Part shown: positions 22,660 to 35,118 of the stretch, piece after piece
How the letters are laid out: every line of letters begins with the position of its first letter
Position numbering within the stretch: position 1 is the first letter of the stretch
NCBI GenBank assembly: GCA_002104905.1
Contig: MCFE01000010.1
Location: 186,001-250,000 of the forward strand
Direction of reading: 5' to 3'
Source: Basidiobolus meristosporus CBS 931.73
Taxonomy: Eukaryota; Basidiobolomycota; Basidiobolomycetes; Basidiobolales; Basidiobolaceae
DNA length: 64,000 nt
Notes under the pieces: model-generated
The model's input: only the letters and a program-made list of their open reading frames with translations
Databases searched by the model: none
What the model was told of the DNA's origin: nothing
Made by a program: the position numbers and the translations under genes

Positions 22660-24042
22660 TCACACGAGTGTAGAGACTTGCAAACCCAACGAGCTGTGCC
22701 GGTATGGCGTACTGGTCGGTGAGGGGGCTTTCTCGCTGAATATCTCACTTTGAGTGGCCTTAGGACCGGTGTCTGGAATCCCCATAGCATGCCGTAGCCG
22801 GGTCTTCATCCGACGAAGCTTCTCACAAAATTTGTCGGCCGCTTGGTGCATGCTGCGGCGACGCTTGACATGGATCTCGGGTTTGGTGGGAGGGGAGATC
22901 GTGCTTGAGGCTATAGTGGTGGCCATGTCAGAGTCGGAGTGGTTGGATGATTTAGATTTGGAGGTTAAGAATGTCGAATCAGGCAAGTGATTCTGATCCA
23001 CTGTTGTTATGAGCTCCTGCGTCTCCTCTGGCAGCTTGGATGGTTCACATGGCTCATGTGTTATCGATTGTTTGAGATTGTTGACTGGCTTTTCAGTCAA
23101 CACACTGTGAGCAGAGGCAGGTGATCCAGAATTAACAGATGCGCTTCTTGAGAGTCTCGAGAGAATGGAGGTAGATGATATACTTCTGTGCTTTGGGCCA
23201 GCTAGAGTGTTTCCTCCATTCTTGCTGTTCAGAAGAAAGGAGGAGATGATGGAAACTCTTGCCTTGGAATGGCCAGGAGACTTTGTGCTCAATCTCAGGA
23301 TACTTGAGCGCAAGCTGGAGAGCAGCGGAGAGCGTGCAAGTGGCTTAGGCTCGATCATAGAGTTAAGGGTTGAGACCAATTTATACTCGATGGTCGGCAT
23401 GGACCCCAGGGTGTTACTCAAGTTTCGCAAAGACAAAGGCATCGCGTTCGTGGCAACTGAAAGAAAAGTTAGCGGTTGGAGGTCTGACCCATGCAAACAA
23501 AACATACCGAATTTTACTACGTTTTTAGGGACCCAGCCTCTGGGATCACCATCGACCACAAATACCATCCGACATTTACTGTCGTCTTCCGGTTCGGCAA
23601 ACACACACATCCCTAGGAAGCCAACATTCATACGAAGCACACCCTTGTTCATGGGACACAGGGTATGCTCCATGCTCTTTCCGACCATGACATATTTGCC
23701 GTCCTCCAGTTTCTTCATGGTGGAGAAAAGAAGAATGTCTCTAGCCGATATCGGCCAGATGGGCTTGGTCCTGACGTACTGGAAACGAGTGACTGGGTCT
23801 ACTACCTCGACGATTTCCGCCGCGTCGATTAAATCCTCCCACTGCTTCCACCTTTCCACATCCAACATGTACTCGAAGGCCAGTTCCGGTTTACAAGCAA
23901 GGCGGGCAATGATTTTGTACCCATAACTGACCTTGGGGTCCTGGAAGATGTGAATATAAGGCTCTTCAGTACGGTGTAACACCTTCGAGAATCGATCACT
24001 TTCTAGGGAGCTATCCAAGGAGTCGACAAACTGGGAGAGCAT
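22660..24042 (-). CDS. START-domain lipid-transfer-like protein
   Basis: Residues about 30-215 form a START domain, a pocket that binds one lipid or sterol. Features are the ACKPELAFEYMLDVERWKQW helix region, RDILLFST, a CRMVFVVDGDPRGWVP strand and turn, and a C-terminal helix (TNAMPLSLRNLSNTL). The rest is serine/threonine-rich and probably disordered, with a basic segment (KRRRS, near 385). A 51-nt intron at 23507-23457 (donor GTATGT, branch CTAAC, acceptor TTTCAG) is in phase and stop-free, so the frame reads through it. Splicing gives about 443 residues and removes a segment that would interrupt the last START helix. The ATG at 24042 is the first in frame. A TATA-like TTATAAAG lies far upstream near 24503, so a 5' UTR intron is possible. 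Confidence 0.85.
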   Translation of the reverse strand: MLSQFVDSLDSSLESDRFSKVLHRTEEPYIHIFQDPKVSYGYKIIARLACKPELAFEYMLDVERWKQWEDLIDAAEIVEVVDPVTRFQYVRTKPIWPISARDILLFSTMKKLEDGKYVMVGKSMEHTLCPMNKGVLRMNVGFLGMCVFAEPEDDSKCRMVFVVDGDPRGWVPKNVVKFGMFCLHGSDLQPLTFLSVATNAMPLSLRNLSNTLGSMPTIEYKLVSTLNSMIEPKPLARSPLLSSLRSSILRLSTKSPGHSKARVSIISSFLLNSKNGGNTLAGPKHRSISSTSILSRLSRSASVNSGSPASAHSVLTEKPVNNLKQSITHEPCEPSKLPEETQELITTVDQNHLPDSTFLTSKSKSSNHSDSDMATTIASSTISPPTKPEIHVKRRRSMHQAADKFCEKLRRMKTRLRHAMGIPDTGPKATQSEIFSEKAPSPTSTPYRHSSLGLQVSTLV

Positions 24043-25640
24043 CCGCTCGCATTCTTTCGAATATTGGTGGTTGAAGGCTTGAAGCAGGGATGGAATTCAA
24101 TTAGCCTGGATTAGTACAAATATACTGCAGTTATAGCTCTACTAACTAGCTTCATTATCACTCTTCGGCTCCGACATCGGTGTTGGGGCTAGACGAGTAG
24201 GCTTGGGTGGAGATTGGGATAGGGACTAGAATGAAGGGGAATCAGCCAGAAGCAGGTTTTAGAATAATACAGTCTATGGTTTAAGTTGGAAGTGCTATAT
24301 TCAAATAGCAGCTATCGACCGCAGTTAGAAATTTTGTGGACAGATTAAATATGATGAGGTTGGTTATATAGGAGATGATTACAAGTGGCAAATTGGCAGG
24401 ATAACAAGTGATAAGAGGGTTGTTAAAGGGAATGAGCTCTGAAGCAAAGGAAAATGTACAAAAATGAAGGAGTTGCCAATGAGCTATGTGGAGCTGGCGG
24501 GGCTTTATAAGCTGAGACGTAGACGTTTTCCCCAACCGGCATTATAGTTGTGAGGTGATGCAAGTGTTTTCAGGAGAATTCTCGATAACTAACCTGTTTC
24601 TCGCCGCAATAGGAAAGAACAATAATATCGAATGGTTTTTATGAGGTGCAGTCAATGTCGTAATCGAATTATAATGATATTGAGGTGGAAGGCTGACAAT
24701 TAGATGGCTATTTCATGATCGATTATGTGATTGTCATCTAAACGTTTCTCAAGGGTAATTATCGAGATTGGGATTGAGGCGATTGTAAGGAATGCTCTAA
24801 ATTGGAACATAATTAGACAACCGTAACTCATAGATTGCATCGGTTTTGAATGTAATCACTGCTGACCATCCAATCACGTCTCCTGATTCCGTGAGACTCA
24901 TGAGTGTCCCTGCGCGCCCGTTAATTACATGTTCATGCTCCATTACTAAAATTGCAATGAGTGGGTGATTGATCTCGTATCTGGCACGCGCATAGGGCCA
25001 CCAGCAAGGGTATTGAATCCCAATTCTGCCGCGTGGGTCCACCCATTGCAATTCCGTAGAATCGAGCAATGAGAGATGCGCAGCCAGGCTGGGGACAGCA
25101 GTGGTGAATTAGCTCATCAACCATGGCCGTTCGAGAACCCTTCATCACCTGTGCCAATCTCTTGATGTAATCCTTGCTCTCGACGAGTATGTGATGTAAA
25201 AATATTCCTGTCCAAATGGAAGTGGTTAATAATAGCCATTCCATGTTTACGACTCAAATCACATACTGTACTCCAACAGTAACTAATATCCCTATAAGCC
25301 CGGCAAGTACCGTTGTTGTCCTACTTTATCATCGCAATGGGAGCCAATAAATCTGTCCGACCCGTAGCTACCATTGGTAGCTGTTGTCTTGGAGGTTAGG
25401 GCAGAGTTGGTCCTAAAGATACTCTCCATCATATTTGGTTGGCTCTGGAGTCATGATTGATTTTCTATTTGATGTCTATTTTTACAGGCGCCAGACACCT
25501 TGGCTCTAATATAAATAAGCACATATGGAACGCCAAGTCTTTAAACTCTCCGAATCCATATAGTGTAGGCCTCCATCTTGCCAGAGAATAGTTAGTTGCA
25601 TCGTGGATCTTACTCTAACTACTTTAAGATACTGAGTAGG
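24043..25640. other. Intergenic between START and RFX genes
   Basis: A divergent promoter region for the START gene (-) and the RFX gene (+). It holds a TATA-like element near 24503 on the minus strand. Open frames at 24797-25244 (-) lack recognisable domains. Confidence 0.4.
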
Positions 25641-27975
25641 ATGATGGAGATTCCTAAACCGCTGACAGCCAAACTTACTAAAGGCACCAACACCACCTAC
25701 TCAACAACTCTACCACCCATTCTACTGGCCACACATCAGTCTATCCTCCCCATACCACCAGTACTTCCTTCCCCAAACACAATATCCATTGCACATCCGA
25801 AACTCCCCAACCCTGCAATTAATCCTGTTTCGGGGTCGCAGACCGTTTCGATCCCTCCCGGAAACAACCCCGATCCCCGTACACCTCCGGAGGAAGCCAG
25901 CGAAAACGTTACCCAGGGATACGATCCTTGCAAAAACCCCTCGGACACCGAGAGCTCCGATTTAGAAGGTGAGGCCATGCTGAAGAAACCTTCGGGTGTG
26001 AACCTTAGCATATCCAATACGGACGAACTCCGTAGACTAGCTCTAGAGTCCAGGGAGAGTTTGGAAGTCTTGGTGGCAAAGACGCACGAAACAACACCAG
26101 GGTCCGCGGATAAGGCGCGCTCAATACTGATCAGCACATGGTAATTATTTACGTAGTCAACACAGATATCGATGGCTCTCTACAACAATTCAACCGATGC
26201 TAGGTTGATTGACCATTACGAGTCGGTAGATGATCAAAGCGTCTCCAGAGAGGCACTGTATAATCAATATACTTTGTATTGTGATAAGATCGGCGTGCAT
26301 CATGTCAACTCGGCAAGTTTTGGAAAAATTGTACGCTCGGTATTCCCCAATATCACCACCAGGAGGCTCGGAACAAGGGGCCAGTCGAAATATCCTTTTG
26401 AAATTAGCGTGACTAATGTTCGGATTTCAATATATTACCCATAACTTTGGAATGCACGTATCATTACTGGGGCATTCGGGCTAAGCAAGCGTCAACAGCC
26501 CCCTTTGCTCATAATACCATGGCTCCTATTAGAAGGTTTGAGTTTTGCAGGCGCTCCCCCCATACACACGCTAACCTTTATCGCAAACAACAGAAAGAAC
26601 AGTCAAGAATCCTCCCGATCGGAATCAAGCTCCAACGGCGACAGCTGGCACCCTATAGATATCGACACACGAAGTGACAACGGCGGCTCTTCTGACCTGG
26701 TTTCTACAGCAATGGCGAACTTCACGACACTATATAGAACTCACTGTCAAGTTATATACGACCTGGCTGAACGGCAAAACTTTGCTGGAGTTAGTAATTT
26801 ACCGTTAGATCTTGGCTGGAATGTTGCAACTGATCGAATACTGCTTAGATTTCCACAGTGATTAAGCAATTTTGGCAAGAGCTGGGGCCTCCATATAGGG
26901 GGATCGCAAATCATCCGGAAGTCATCCACAACATTGGAAATGACGACACAATACTTTACGATGTTAGTGCAGTTGTTATTGTTCCGGGATGTACCTCCAC
27001 CATCTTGTCTGATTGCTACCTAGAACATTTCTAGGCTGCTATTTGCCACAGTTTTGACCCCTCTACCACTAACTACGCTCCAGGCTATCCAAGATTTCGC
27101 CAAGCAATACGACGAATGGGTCGTTGTTTCGCTGTATGGTCATTCCCAGCAGCTGTGCTCGAAGAAGCTTGAAGGTATGGCGATGCACTTCAGACATGGA
27201 CTCTGGATGCTACTGACCGTTCATTTGTAGTCGCTCGCACCTTCACCGGAATCCTTGCCAAACTTTGCTCGCTAAACCACCTAAGTCAGTCGGCAGCATC
27301 CATTGTCCAGAACAAGGATCAAACTACTCAAATGGTTGCCGACTGGGACAGCATTGATTTCGAATCGCTACGTGATCAAGCAGCAATAATATGTCAGTGT
27401 GGCAAAACCGATCTGGTTCAAATAAGTGAGTCGTCTATTAAGACATTTTCTACAGAGCCCTTAATTAACCCACTGCCATCAAGTGGAAATCGACATAAAG
27501 CAATTGCTGCAGTCATCTGCCCAGTTGGATCAATGGGTTGGCTGGGTTGAAACGATATGCAGTAAATTTGTCGGAGAGGTACCATGTCGATTCGTCACAG
27601 CGTAGACTGCTTAAGTGGACCTGCTGACGGCCATCTCTCATTTAGAATCTCACCGAAGAGGGAATCACTGGTGCGCAAGCATTTGCGCTGAAATGGTCTT
27701 ATTTTGGGTCGCTTGTCATCCGAGACCTCTCCATACGCAGCGCCCCAAGCTTTGGTTTGTGCTCTTCCTGTCGTTCGCGCATGAAAGTTACTGGATTAAC
27801 CGTCAATCTAGGTTCTTTTCAAATCCTAAGGCTGTTTATCGACGATTATGTTTATCATTTAGTACAGAAACAGATAGCGCAGGCAGCCAGTGTCAATACT
27901 ACATCACCCACTCAGCCTTCAATGTTACCACGCCCCGTGCCGCTATCATCCACTTTTCCCTCTAGAATACCCTGA
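25641..27975 (+). CDS. RFX-family transcription factor, 10 exons
   Basis: Exons: 25641-26140, 26204-26389, 26458-26535, 26594-26793, 26859-26990, 27052-27174, 27231-27425, 27484-27578, 27646-27754, 27812-27975. They give about 593 residues, with every phase continuous. The N-terminal 150 residues are proline- and serine-rich. The RFX winged-helix domain (about 165-240) has NSASFGKIVRSVFPN, TRRLGTRGQSK and, after an intron, YHYWGIR. Downstream are the conserved RFX extended and dimerisation regions (LYRTHC, TTLQAIQDFAK, LNHLSQSAA, DWDSIDFESLRDQA, KWSYFGSLVIRDLSIRSAPSFG). It probably binds X-box DNA in the nucleus; the fungal relatives include Crt1/Sak1-type regulators. The second intron (26390-26457) is AT-AC, not GT-AG. 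Two further candidate ATGs at 25641 and 25644 are adjacent. Confidence 0.93.
26390..26457 (+). other. Putative U12-type AT-AC intron in RFX gene
   Basis: The 68-nt intron begins ATATCCTTTT, the classical U12 AT-AC donor, and ends GGAATGCAC. CCCATAACT near the 3' end resembles the U12 branch consensus (7 of 10 matches to TTCCTTAACT), with the branch A about 13 nt from the end. Removing it joins AA to G, giving K-Y-H-Y-W in the RFX domain. No GT-AG alternative restores the frame. Confidence 0.85.
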
Positions 27976-28129
27976 CAACCGCTTCGTTGCGAAGGAACGA
28001 CTCTCTACGAGATGAATAGAGCTGTAATGAATGCCAACTATTGGCATATATGTAGATGTCACCCAACTGGTAGCTGTATAGTTAACTATCCTTTATTTAT
28101 CTTTGCAAGAAGCCACTAGCAATCTATTA

Positions 28130-29230
28130 TTATGGTTGGATCGAAGTTAATAAACTATGGTTCATAACTGAGTAAATCTTTGTGCATGTATCAATACACT
28201 GCTCTATCGCCTAAAAGTATTAAAGAACGCTGTTGAGTATTGGCGTTGGCGGCGGCTGGTGTGCTAAAAACACTTACCTGATTAGACATGGCCACCTCGG
28301 TCTCTCCTCCTAGAACTATGTGTGTGACTTCGTTAAGGGATGGCATGTAAGAGAGAACCAACGACCCTTGCTGTAGCTCCTCTTCGCTAGATGTACAATC
28401 AAGGATTACTTGAGATTGGAAGAAACCCTGTCGTCCCAGGAAAATTGCGGTTAGTACATGGGTATGTAGCTTCACATTTAACCAGCTTGCATTACCCCTG
28501 ATGAAGCGGCAACCAGGTCAAGCATCTCAATACCAGCATCAGCCAGAGCAACTGAAGCGCAGGTGATAGCCGCAGCAACAGTATTTCCAATACCGTCGCT
28601 CTCCAAAACACTGATGTAAATATCTACGACAGATTTAGGGAACAACTCCAGCCGAACTGAAGGAGTTAGGGCTTGGGTAATGATTTGGGATAGCTCTCTC
28701 TCTTGAGCATCCTGAAGAAAATGTATGAGCTGGGAAAGCTTAGGTTATCGGTGCTATATATATATATATACGTACTCTAAGATGACCACGACGCTTGGCA
28801 CAAGAGAACGGTGTGAATTTGAATTCGCAATTCAATTCCCCCTTGTTATTGAACGAAGGCTTCTTGGCTTGTCTGGGACCGTAGCTAGATTGAAAGAATC
28901 ACTATGTGAGCCATTTGCCTCGAGCAAAGGTAAATTTGGGAAATATTCCCTACATGGCACAAGCAATCTTGGTATGTTGCATCTCGATGTAAGCTGAACC
29001 GTTGGCCTGGCTGATCAATCCAGTTTTCAGAACTACAAATTAAACGGGATCAATCTCCTGCAACTGCTAGTATAAGCAAAAAGCATCATACATATCGGGC
29101 GGAGTTCTTCGGTTGATCTCCCGTCACTGCGTTTTTCCGCCAATGTCATAGGAATCACAGCTGGTGCCTTTTGATCTGTAAAGATTGGGGCCACGCTGAG
29201 TTCAGGGCCGTTGATGCGTTTTCTATCCAT
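28130..29230 (-). CDS. MTR3: Exosome core subunit MTR3 (EXOSC6)
   Basis: Six exons on the minus strand (29230-29092, 29032-28954, 28884-28776, 28711-28496, 28427-28278, 28210-28130) encode about 257 residues of the RNase PH fold. The protein is one of the six barrel subunits of the RNA exosome, which degrades and trims RNA 3' ends in nucleus and cytoplasm. The N-terminus DRKRINGPE and the sequence RPIFLKTGLISQANGSAYIE, then YGPRQAKKP and ASVALADAGIEMLDLV, match Mtr3/EXOSC6 better than Rrp41, Rrp42, Rrp43, Rrp45 or Rrp46. Introns are 50-70 nt with GTAGGG, GTACGT, GTAAGT-type donors; one contains a TA microsatellite (about 28756-28770). It ends 155 bp from the convergent RFX gene and starts 421 bp from the divergent NMD3 gene. 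Confidence 0.92.
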
Positions 29231-29651
29231 GCTTTGGCGAGTTTCTTAATAAGTGATGGCGTCGGACTTCCTTTTAATTCAAACTAATTTACACTTGCAA
29301 ACCACAAGAGACTTTATTGAACACACAGCTGGCACTTAGGATGATTTTTTTTCTCGTACAATCAAGTATTTCGCAAACATTTTTTCGCTCGCGAATACTA
29401 AATCGACGATCTTTCGGGAATAACTTAGTTAAGCCAATGTTCGGTGGTACGTATTTGTTCCCCCCCAGTTTTGGTTAAATGGTTGGTGGAATATTGAATT
29501 ATTAAGCATTTGGAGATTTCTCTTGCGGAAAGAGAAAAAAAAGAAAAAAACCGATTGATGGATTTATGACCGTAGCAAGAAGGTCAAGTACAAGTTGGTT
29601 TAGAACGTGAGCAGAATTATCACTTCTTTCTTCCTTCTCTAGATCTTCAAT
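29231..29651. promoter_or_regulatory. Shared MTR3/NMD3 divergent promoter region
   Basis: 421 bp separate the two start codons. The interval holds oligo-T and oligo-A tracts (29347-29352 and 29530-29548) but no clear TATA box. It is a candidate bidirectional promoter for two RNA-metabolism genes. Confidence 0.5.
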
Positions 29652-31322
29652 ATGGAATATCACCCGGTCGCTCAGCAACAACTCATGTAAGTCCAGTTTT
29701 TAAACCAAAAAGGCGTTGAATTACTAACACCTTTGGGTTCTAGCTTATGTTGTTCTTGCGGTACCCCTATCCCGCCCAATCCGGCCAACATGTGCCTGAA
29801 CTGCATTCGTAATGAGGTTGACATTACTGAGGGAATCCCAAAACAAGCTACTATTCATTTCTGCCGTAATTGTGAAAGATATCATCAACCACCCAATCTC
29901 TGGGTTAGCTGTCAGCTCGAATCTAGAGAGCTTTTAGCGTTGTGCCTGAAAAAGCTTAAAGGGCTTAGCAAGGTTCGACTTGTTGATGCCGGGTTTATCT
30001 GGACTGAACCTCATTCCCGTAGAATCAAGGTCAAACTAACCATCCAGAAAGAGGTACGTTTTTCTAACAACCGAGGGTTCGTTGCGATCCAGAGCTTTGG
30101 CTTACATGATAATTCTTAAGGTCTTTGCTTCTACTATCCTGCAACAAATTTTTGAGGTCGAGTTTGTGGTTTCCACTCAGCAGTGTGAAGAGTGTACCAG
30201 GGTCGCCGCCCAAAATACCTGGAAGGCCACTGTACAAGTAAGACAGAAGGTAAGGCGCATCAAACTAACATTCCCGGTCATTATGTTTGCTCATTGCTGT
30301 TTGCTTGCCCGTAGGTCAACCATAAGCGTACTTTCATGTACTTGGAGCAGCTTATCCTTAAGCACAATGCCCACAAGGATACAATCAACATCAAGGAAGT
30401 TAGAGATGGGTTGGATTTCTTCTACGCCCAACGTAGTCATGCCGTCAAAATGGTGGAGTTCTTGAGTGCAGTCACCCCTGTTCGCTCGAAGACCTCCGAG
30501 CAGCTTATTTCCAGTGATATTCACAGTGGTACATCCAACTACAAATTCACCTACTCGGTGGAAATCGTACCAGTATGCAAGGATGACCTTGTCTGCCTAC
30601 CCGTCAAGCTTGCCAGATCTCTCGGAAACATCCAGCCTTTAGTTCTTTGCTCTCGTATTGGTAACTCTATCCATGTTATGGACCCGAATACTCTGGAATA
30701 TGCTGATATTTCGAACTCCGTTTTCTGGAGAAATCCGTTCGACTCCCTTGCCACAGTCAAGGATATGGTGGAATACTATGTTCTGGACGTTGAAGTACTA
30801 GGTACTGTCCGTGGAAAGCACGTCTTGGCTGATGTCATGGTTGCACGTAGCAGCGACTACGGCAAGAACGACACCACCTTCTTTGCTCGTTCTCACCTCG
30901 GTGGCATCTTGAATTTGGGAGACACCGTTATGGGCTATGATCTCACCAGTGCCAACTTCAACAATGCCGATTTCGATACCCTCAACAGAAACGCCCTCCC
31001 TGATGTTATCTTAGTCAAGAAGAGCTATCCTAACCGAAAGAAGAAGAACAAGCGCCAATGGAAGCTCAAGAATTTGAACAAGGAGGAAGAAGAGATGGCC
31101 CCCAGAAAGCAAGATCAAGAGAAACTCGAGCAAGACTTTGAGCTCTTCTTGCGTGATCTCGAAGAAGATCCCGAGCTTCGTTCCACCATCAATCTCTACA
31201 AGTCCGAGCAGAAGCCTGATCCTAATGCTATGGAGACCGACGTGGATATGTCTGATGACGAGGGTGCTCCTGAGATTCCTCTGGAAGAACTCCTTGAGGA
31301 TTTAGCTATTAACGATGAATAA
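29652..31322 (+). CDS. NMD3: 60S ribosome export adapter NMD3
   Basis: Exons 29652-29686, 29744-30053, 30121-30249 and 30315-31322 encode about 493 residues. NMD3 rides on pre-60S particles and links them to the export receptor Crm1. The N-terminal treble zinc-ribbon region shows CCSCG, CLNC, CRNC and CEEC pairs. The core has QKEVFASTILQQIFEVEF, WKATVQVRQK and YSVEIVPVCKDDL. The C-terminus carries a lysine-rich nuclear localisation segment (RKKKNKRQWK, about 400-410) and an acidic, leucine-containing tail (EIPLEELLEDLAINDE) fitting the nuclear export signal. The first exon encodes only MEYHPVAQQQL plus two bases. It is transcribed divergently from MTR3. Confidence 0.95.
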
Positions 31323-31857
31323 TTCAGATGGTTTATGCTGACTAGAGTTTTTGAACCCTTCGTTATTTATCACTAGCCCCCATTTCCTCAATAGCCGCTC
31401 ACTTTTCGTCTGTAATTCATATTCCATTTGTTCTACAGCTTTGCATATTGACCTGATTTGTTACAAAGCAATATCCACTGATATTAATGATATAATAATA
31501 GATACAATATATCCCCAACACGCTTTACTGATTTGTTCAGCCAATTTCACTCCTATTCTCCCACCATAGCGATCAGAATTCATGGAAATCGCAGTTGTGT
31601 CGGAATGTGGGTCAAGCATGGTGCCGCAGGTTGATGATTTCATTCAACAGGTTCCATAGAAATGAAAGCTATCACTGGTTCAATTTGGGTAGTTGGTTTG
31701 GTGACCTAGTGTCCCCAATTTGTTCTCAACAAAATGATATGGGGAAGTCACGTGCTTGATCCACCATCAGTGACAAAAAAGTGGGGTTGTAGCATCGGTT
31801 TATGCATACACGACACAACGAAGAGAGGTTGCTTTTATCGACTTTTCTTATCACAAG
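31323..31857. other. Intergenic and NDUFS7 promoter
   Basis: Contains the NMD3 3' end and the NDUFS7 promoter. A TCACGTG site lies at 31748-31754. Short open frames on both strands are judged spurious. Confidence 0.4.
31748..31754 (+). promoter_or_regulatory. TCACGTG site upstream of NDUFS7
   Basis: A CACGTG core about 104 bp upstream of the NDUFS7 ATG, the same motif as in the RPS23 promoter. It could be bound by a Cbf1-type bHLH protein; this is inference. Confidence 0.35.
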
Positions 31858-32808
31858 ATGCTCGCTAACGTCGGTTTAAACCTTGTCGCTAAGTCCACTG
31901 CAGGTAGGTATATACGCTTATCCCAAGTCACCCTAATGCAATCGTGCAATCGGATTCCGTCAAGTATGTTTTTCAGCTGCTGAAACCATTCGTCTTTTTC
32001 TAGCTTCAGCCGCTCGTACATTGGCAGTTAGAACTCCCGCTGTTTTGCAAAACCAAAGATTATTCCATTCTACCTCCAAAGATGAAAGCGAGAATGGTAC
32101 ATATTTATACACTCGGAACCCCTTTTCTATCTAACCTCGTATCCAACGCTCAGTATTTACTAACTGACTATTAGCTGTAGCTGCCCCCAAGTTCACTACC
32201 GTCGGTGAACCTAACAGCGTTGCCCGTAAGTTACAGTACGATGCTTTGACTAGATCCCCTGCAGATTCTTATTATGACATTTCCAGAAATTGCCCTTTCT
32301 ACCGTTGATAAATTGGTCAACTGGGGCCGTACCAGTTCTATTTGGCCAATGACTTTCGGTCTCGCTTGTTGTGCTGTTGAAATGATGCATATGGCCGCCG
32401 CCCGTTACGACCAGGATCGTATTGGTATCGTTTTCCGTGCTTCTCCTCGTCAGTCCGATGTCATGATTGTTGCGGGTACCCTTACCAATAAGATGGCACC
32501 CGCTTTGAGAAAGGTTTACGATCAGGTACTTGCTTGGATATGTTCTTTGCTTGCCAACGAGACTGTCTGCTAATCAACTTTTCTAGATGCCCGAACCTCG
32601 TTGGGTTATTTCCATGGGATCCTGTGCTAATGGAGGTGGTTACTATCACTATTCTTACGCTGTTGTTCGTGGGTGTGATCGTATCGTACCTGTCGATATC
32701 TACGTCCCAGGATGCCCACCTACTGCTGAGGCTTTAATGTACGGAGTCATGCAACTACAGAAGAAGATGAGAAGAGGACGTGTTGCCACCATGTGGTATA
32801 GAAAGTAA
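31858..32808 (+). CDS. Mitochondrial complex I 20-kDa subunit (PSST/NDUFS7)
   Basis: Exons 31858-31903, 32004-32096, 32175-32225, 32287-32525 and 32587-32808 encode about 216 residues. The subunit carries iron-sulphur cluster N2 next to the ubiquinone site in the peripheral arm of NADH dehydrogenase. Cluster cysteines are visible in [18 protein letters not shown] and PGCPPTAE; the quinone-site sequence RYDQDRIG is present. The N-terminus ([15 protein letters not shown], then arginine- and serine-rich sequence) fits a cleavable mitochondrial import signal. The C-terminus MWYRK is family-typical. The 32226-32286 intron was placed by phase; the acceptor TTTCCAG gives [16 protein letters not shown]. 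Presence of complex I agrees with a non-Saccharomyces fungus. Confidence 0.95.
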
Positions 32809-33168
32809 ATTTGAAGTCGCATTAACTTAAAATTGTCACCCAGGACAAACAGCCTGATATTATGGCCTCTCACCGTCTACTAAACTGGTTCCTTACGGAA
32901 TCAAAATTTTCCTGATTCTCTTCATTCATTCATTTTGCTTCTCGTTGTGAAATTCGATCTTAAGCGATCGATGTTTACTTAACCCATCTATGGCAACTCG
33001 TGAAATTCCAATAAAAACGTGCTGTATATTTTCTATATGATCCGCCCCCTGGGTTCTTCCCGACACAATGTTCTAAAGGTAATGAGCATTTATTGAGGAA
33101 AACAGTTCTATAAAACAAAAATTGGATTCAAACGAAGACAGGGCAGATGGAACTCCGCCACACTCCCT
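32809..33168. other. Convergent intergenic spacer
   Basis: About 360 bp between the 3' ends of NDUFS7 and CYP51. It holds a polyadenylation-like AATAAA on the plus strand near 33010 and nothing else seen. Confidence 0.4.

Positions 33169-35118
<1,950 letters not shown>

Noticed and set aside
23165-23926. 253-codon open frame opposite the START gene
   Set aside because: Antisense shadow of the START coding region without domains.
28756-28770. TA microsatellite
   Set aside because: Lies within an MTR3 intron and is an ordinary simple repeat; a similar run near 39049 is intergenic.
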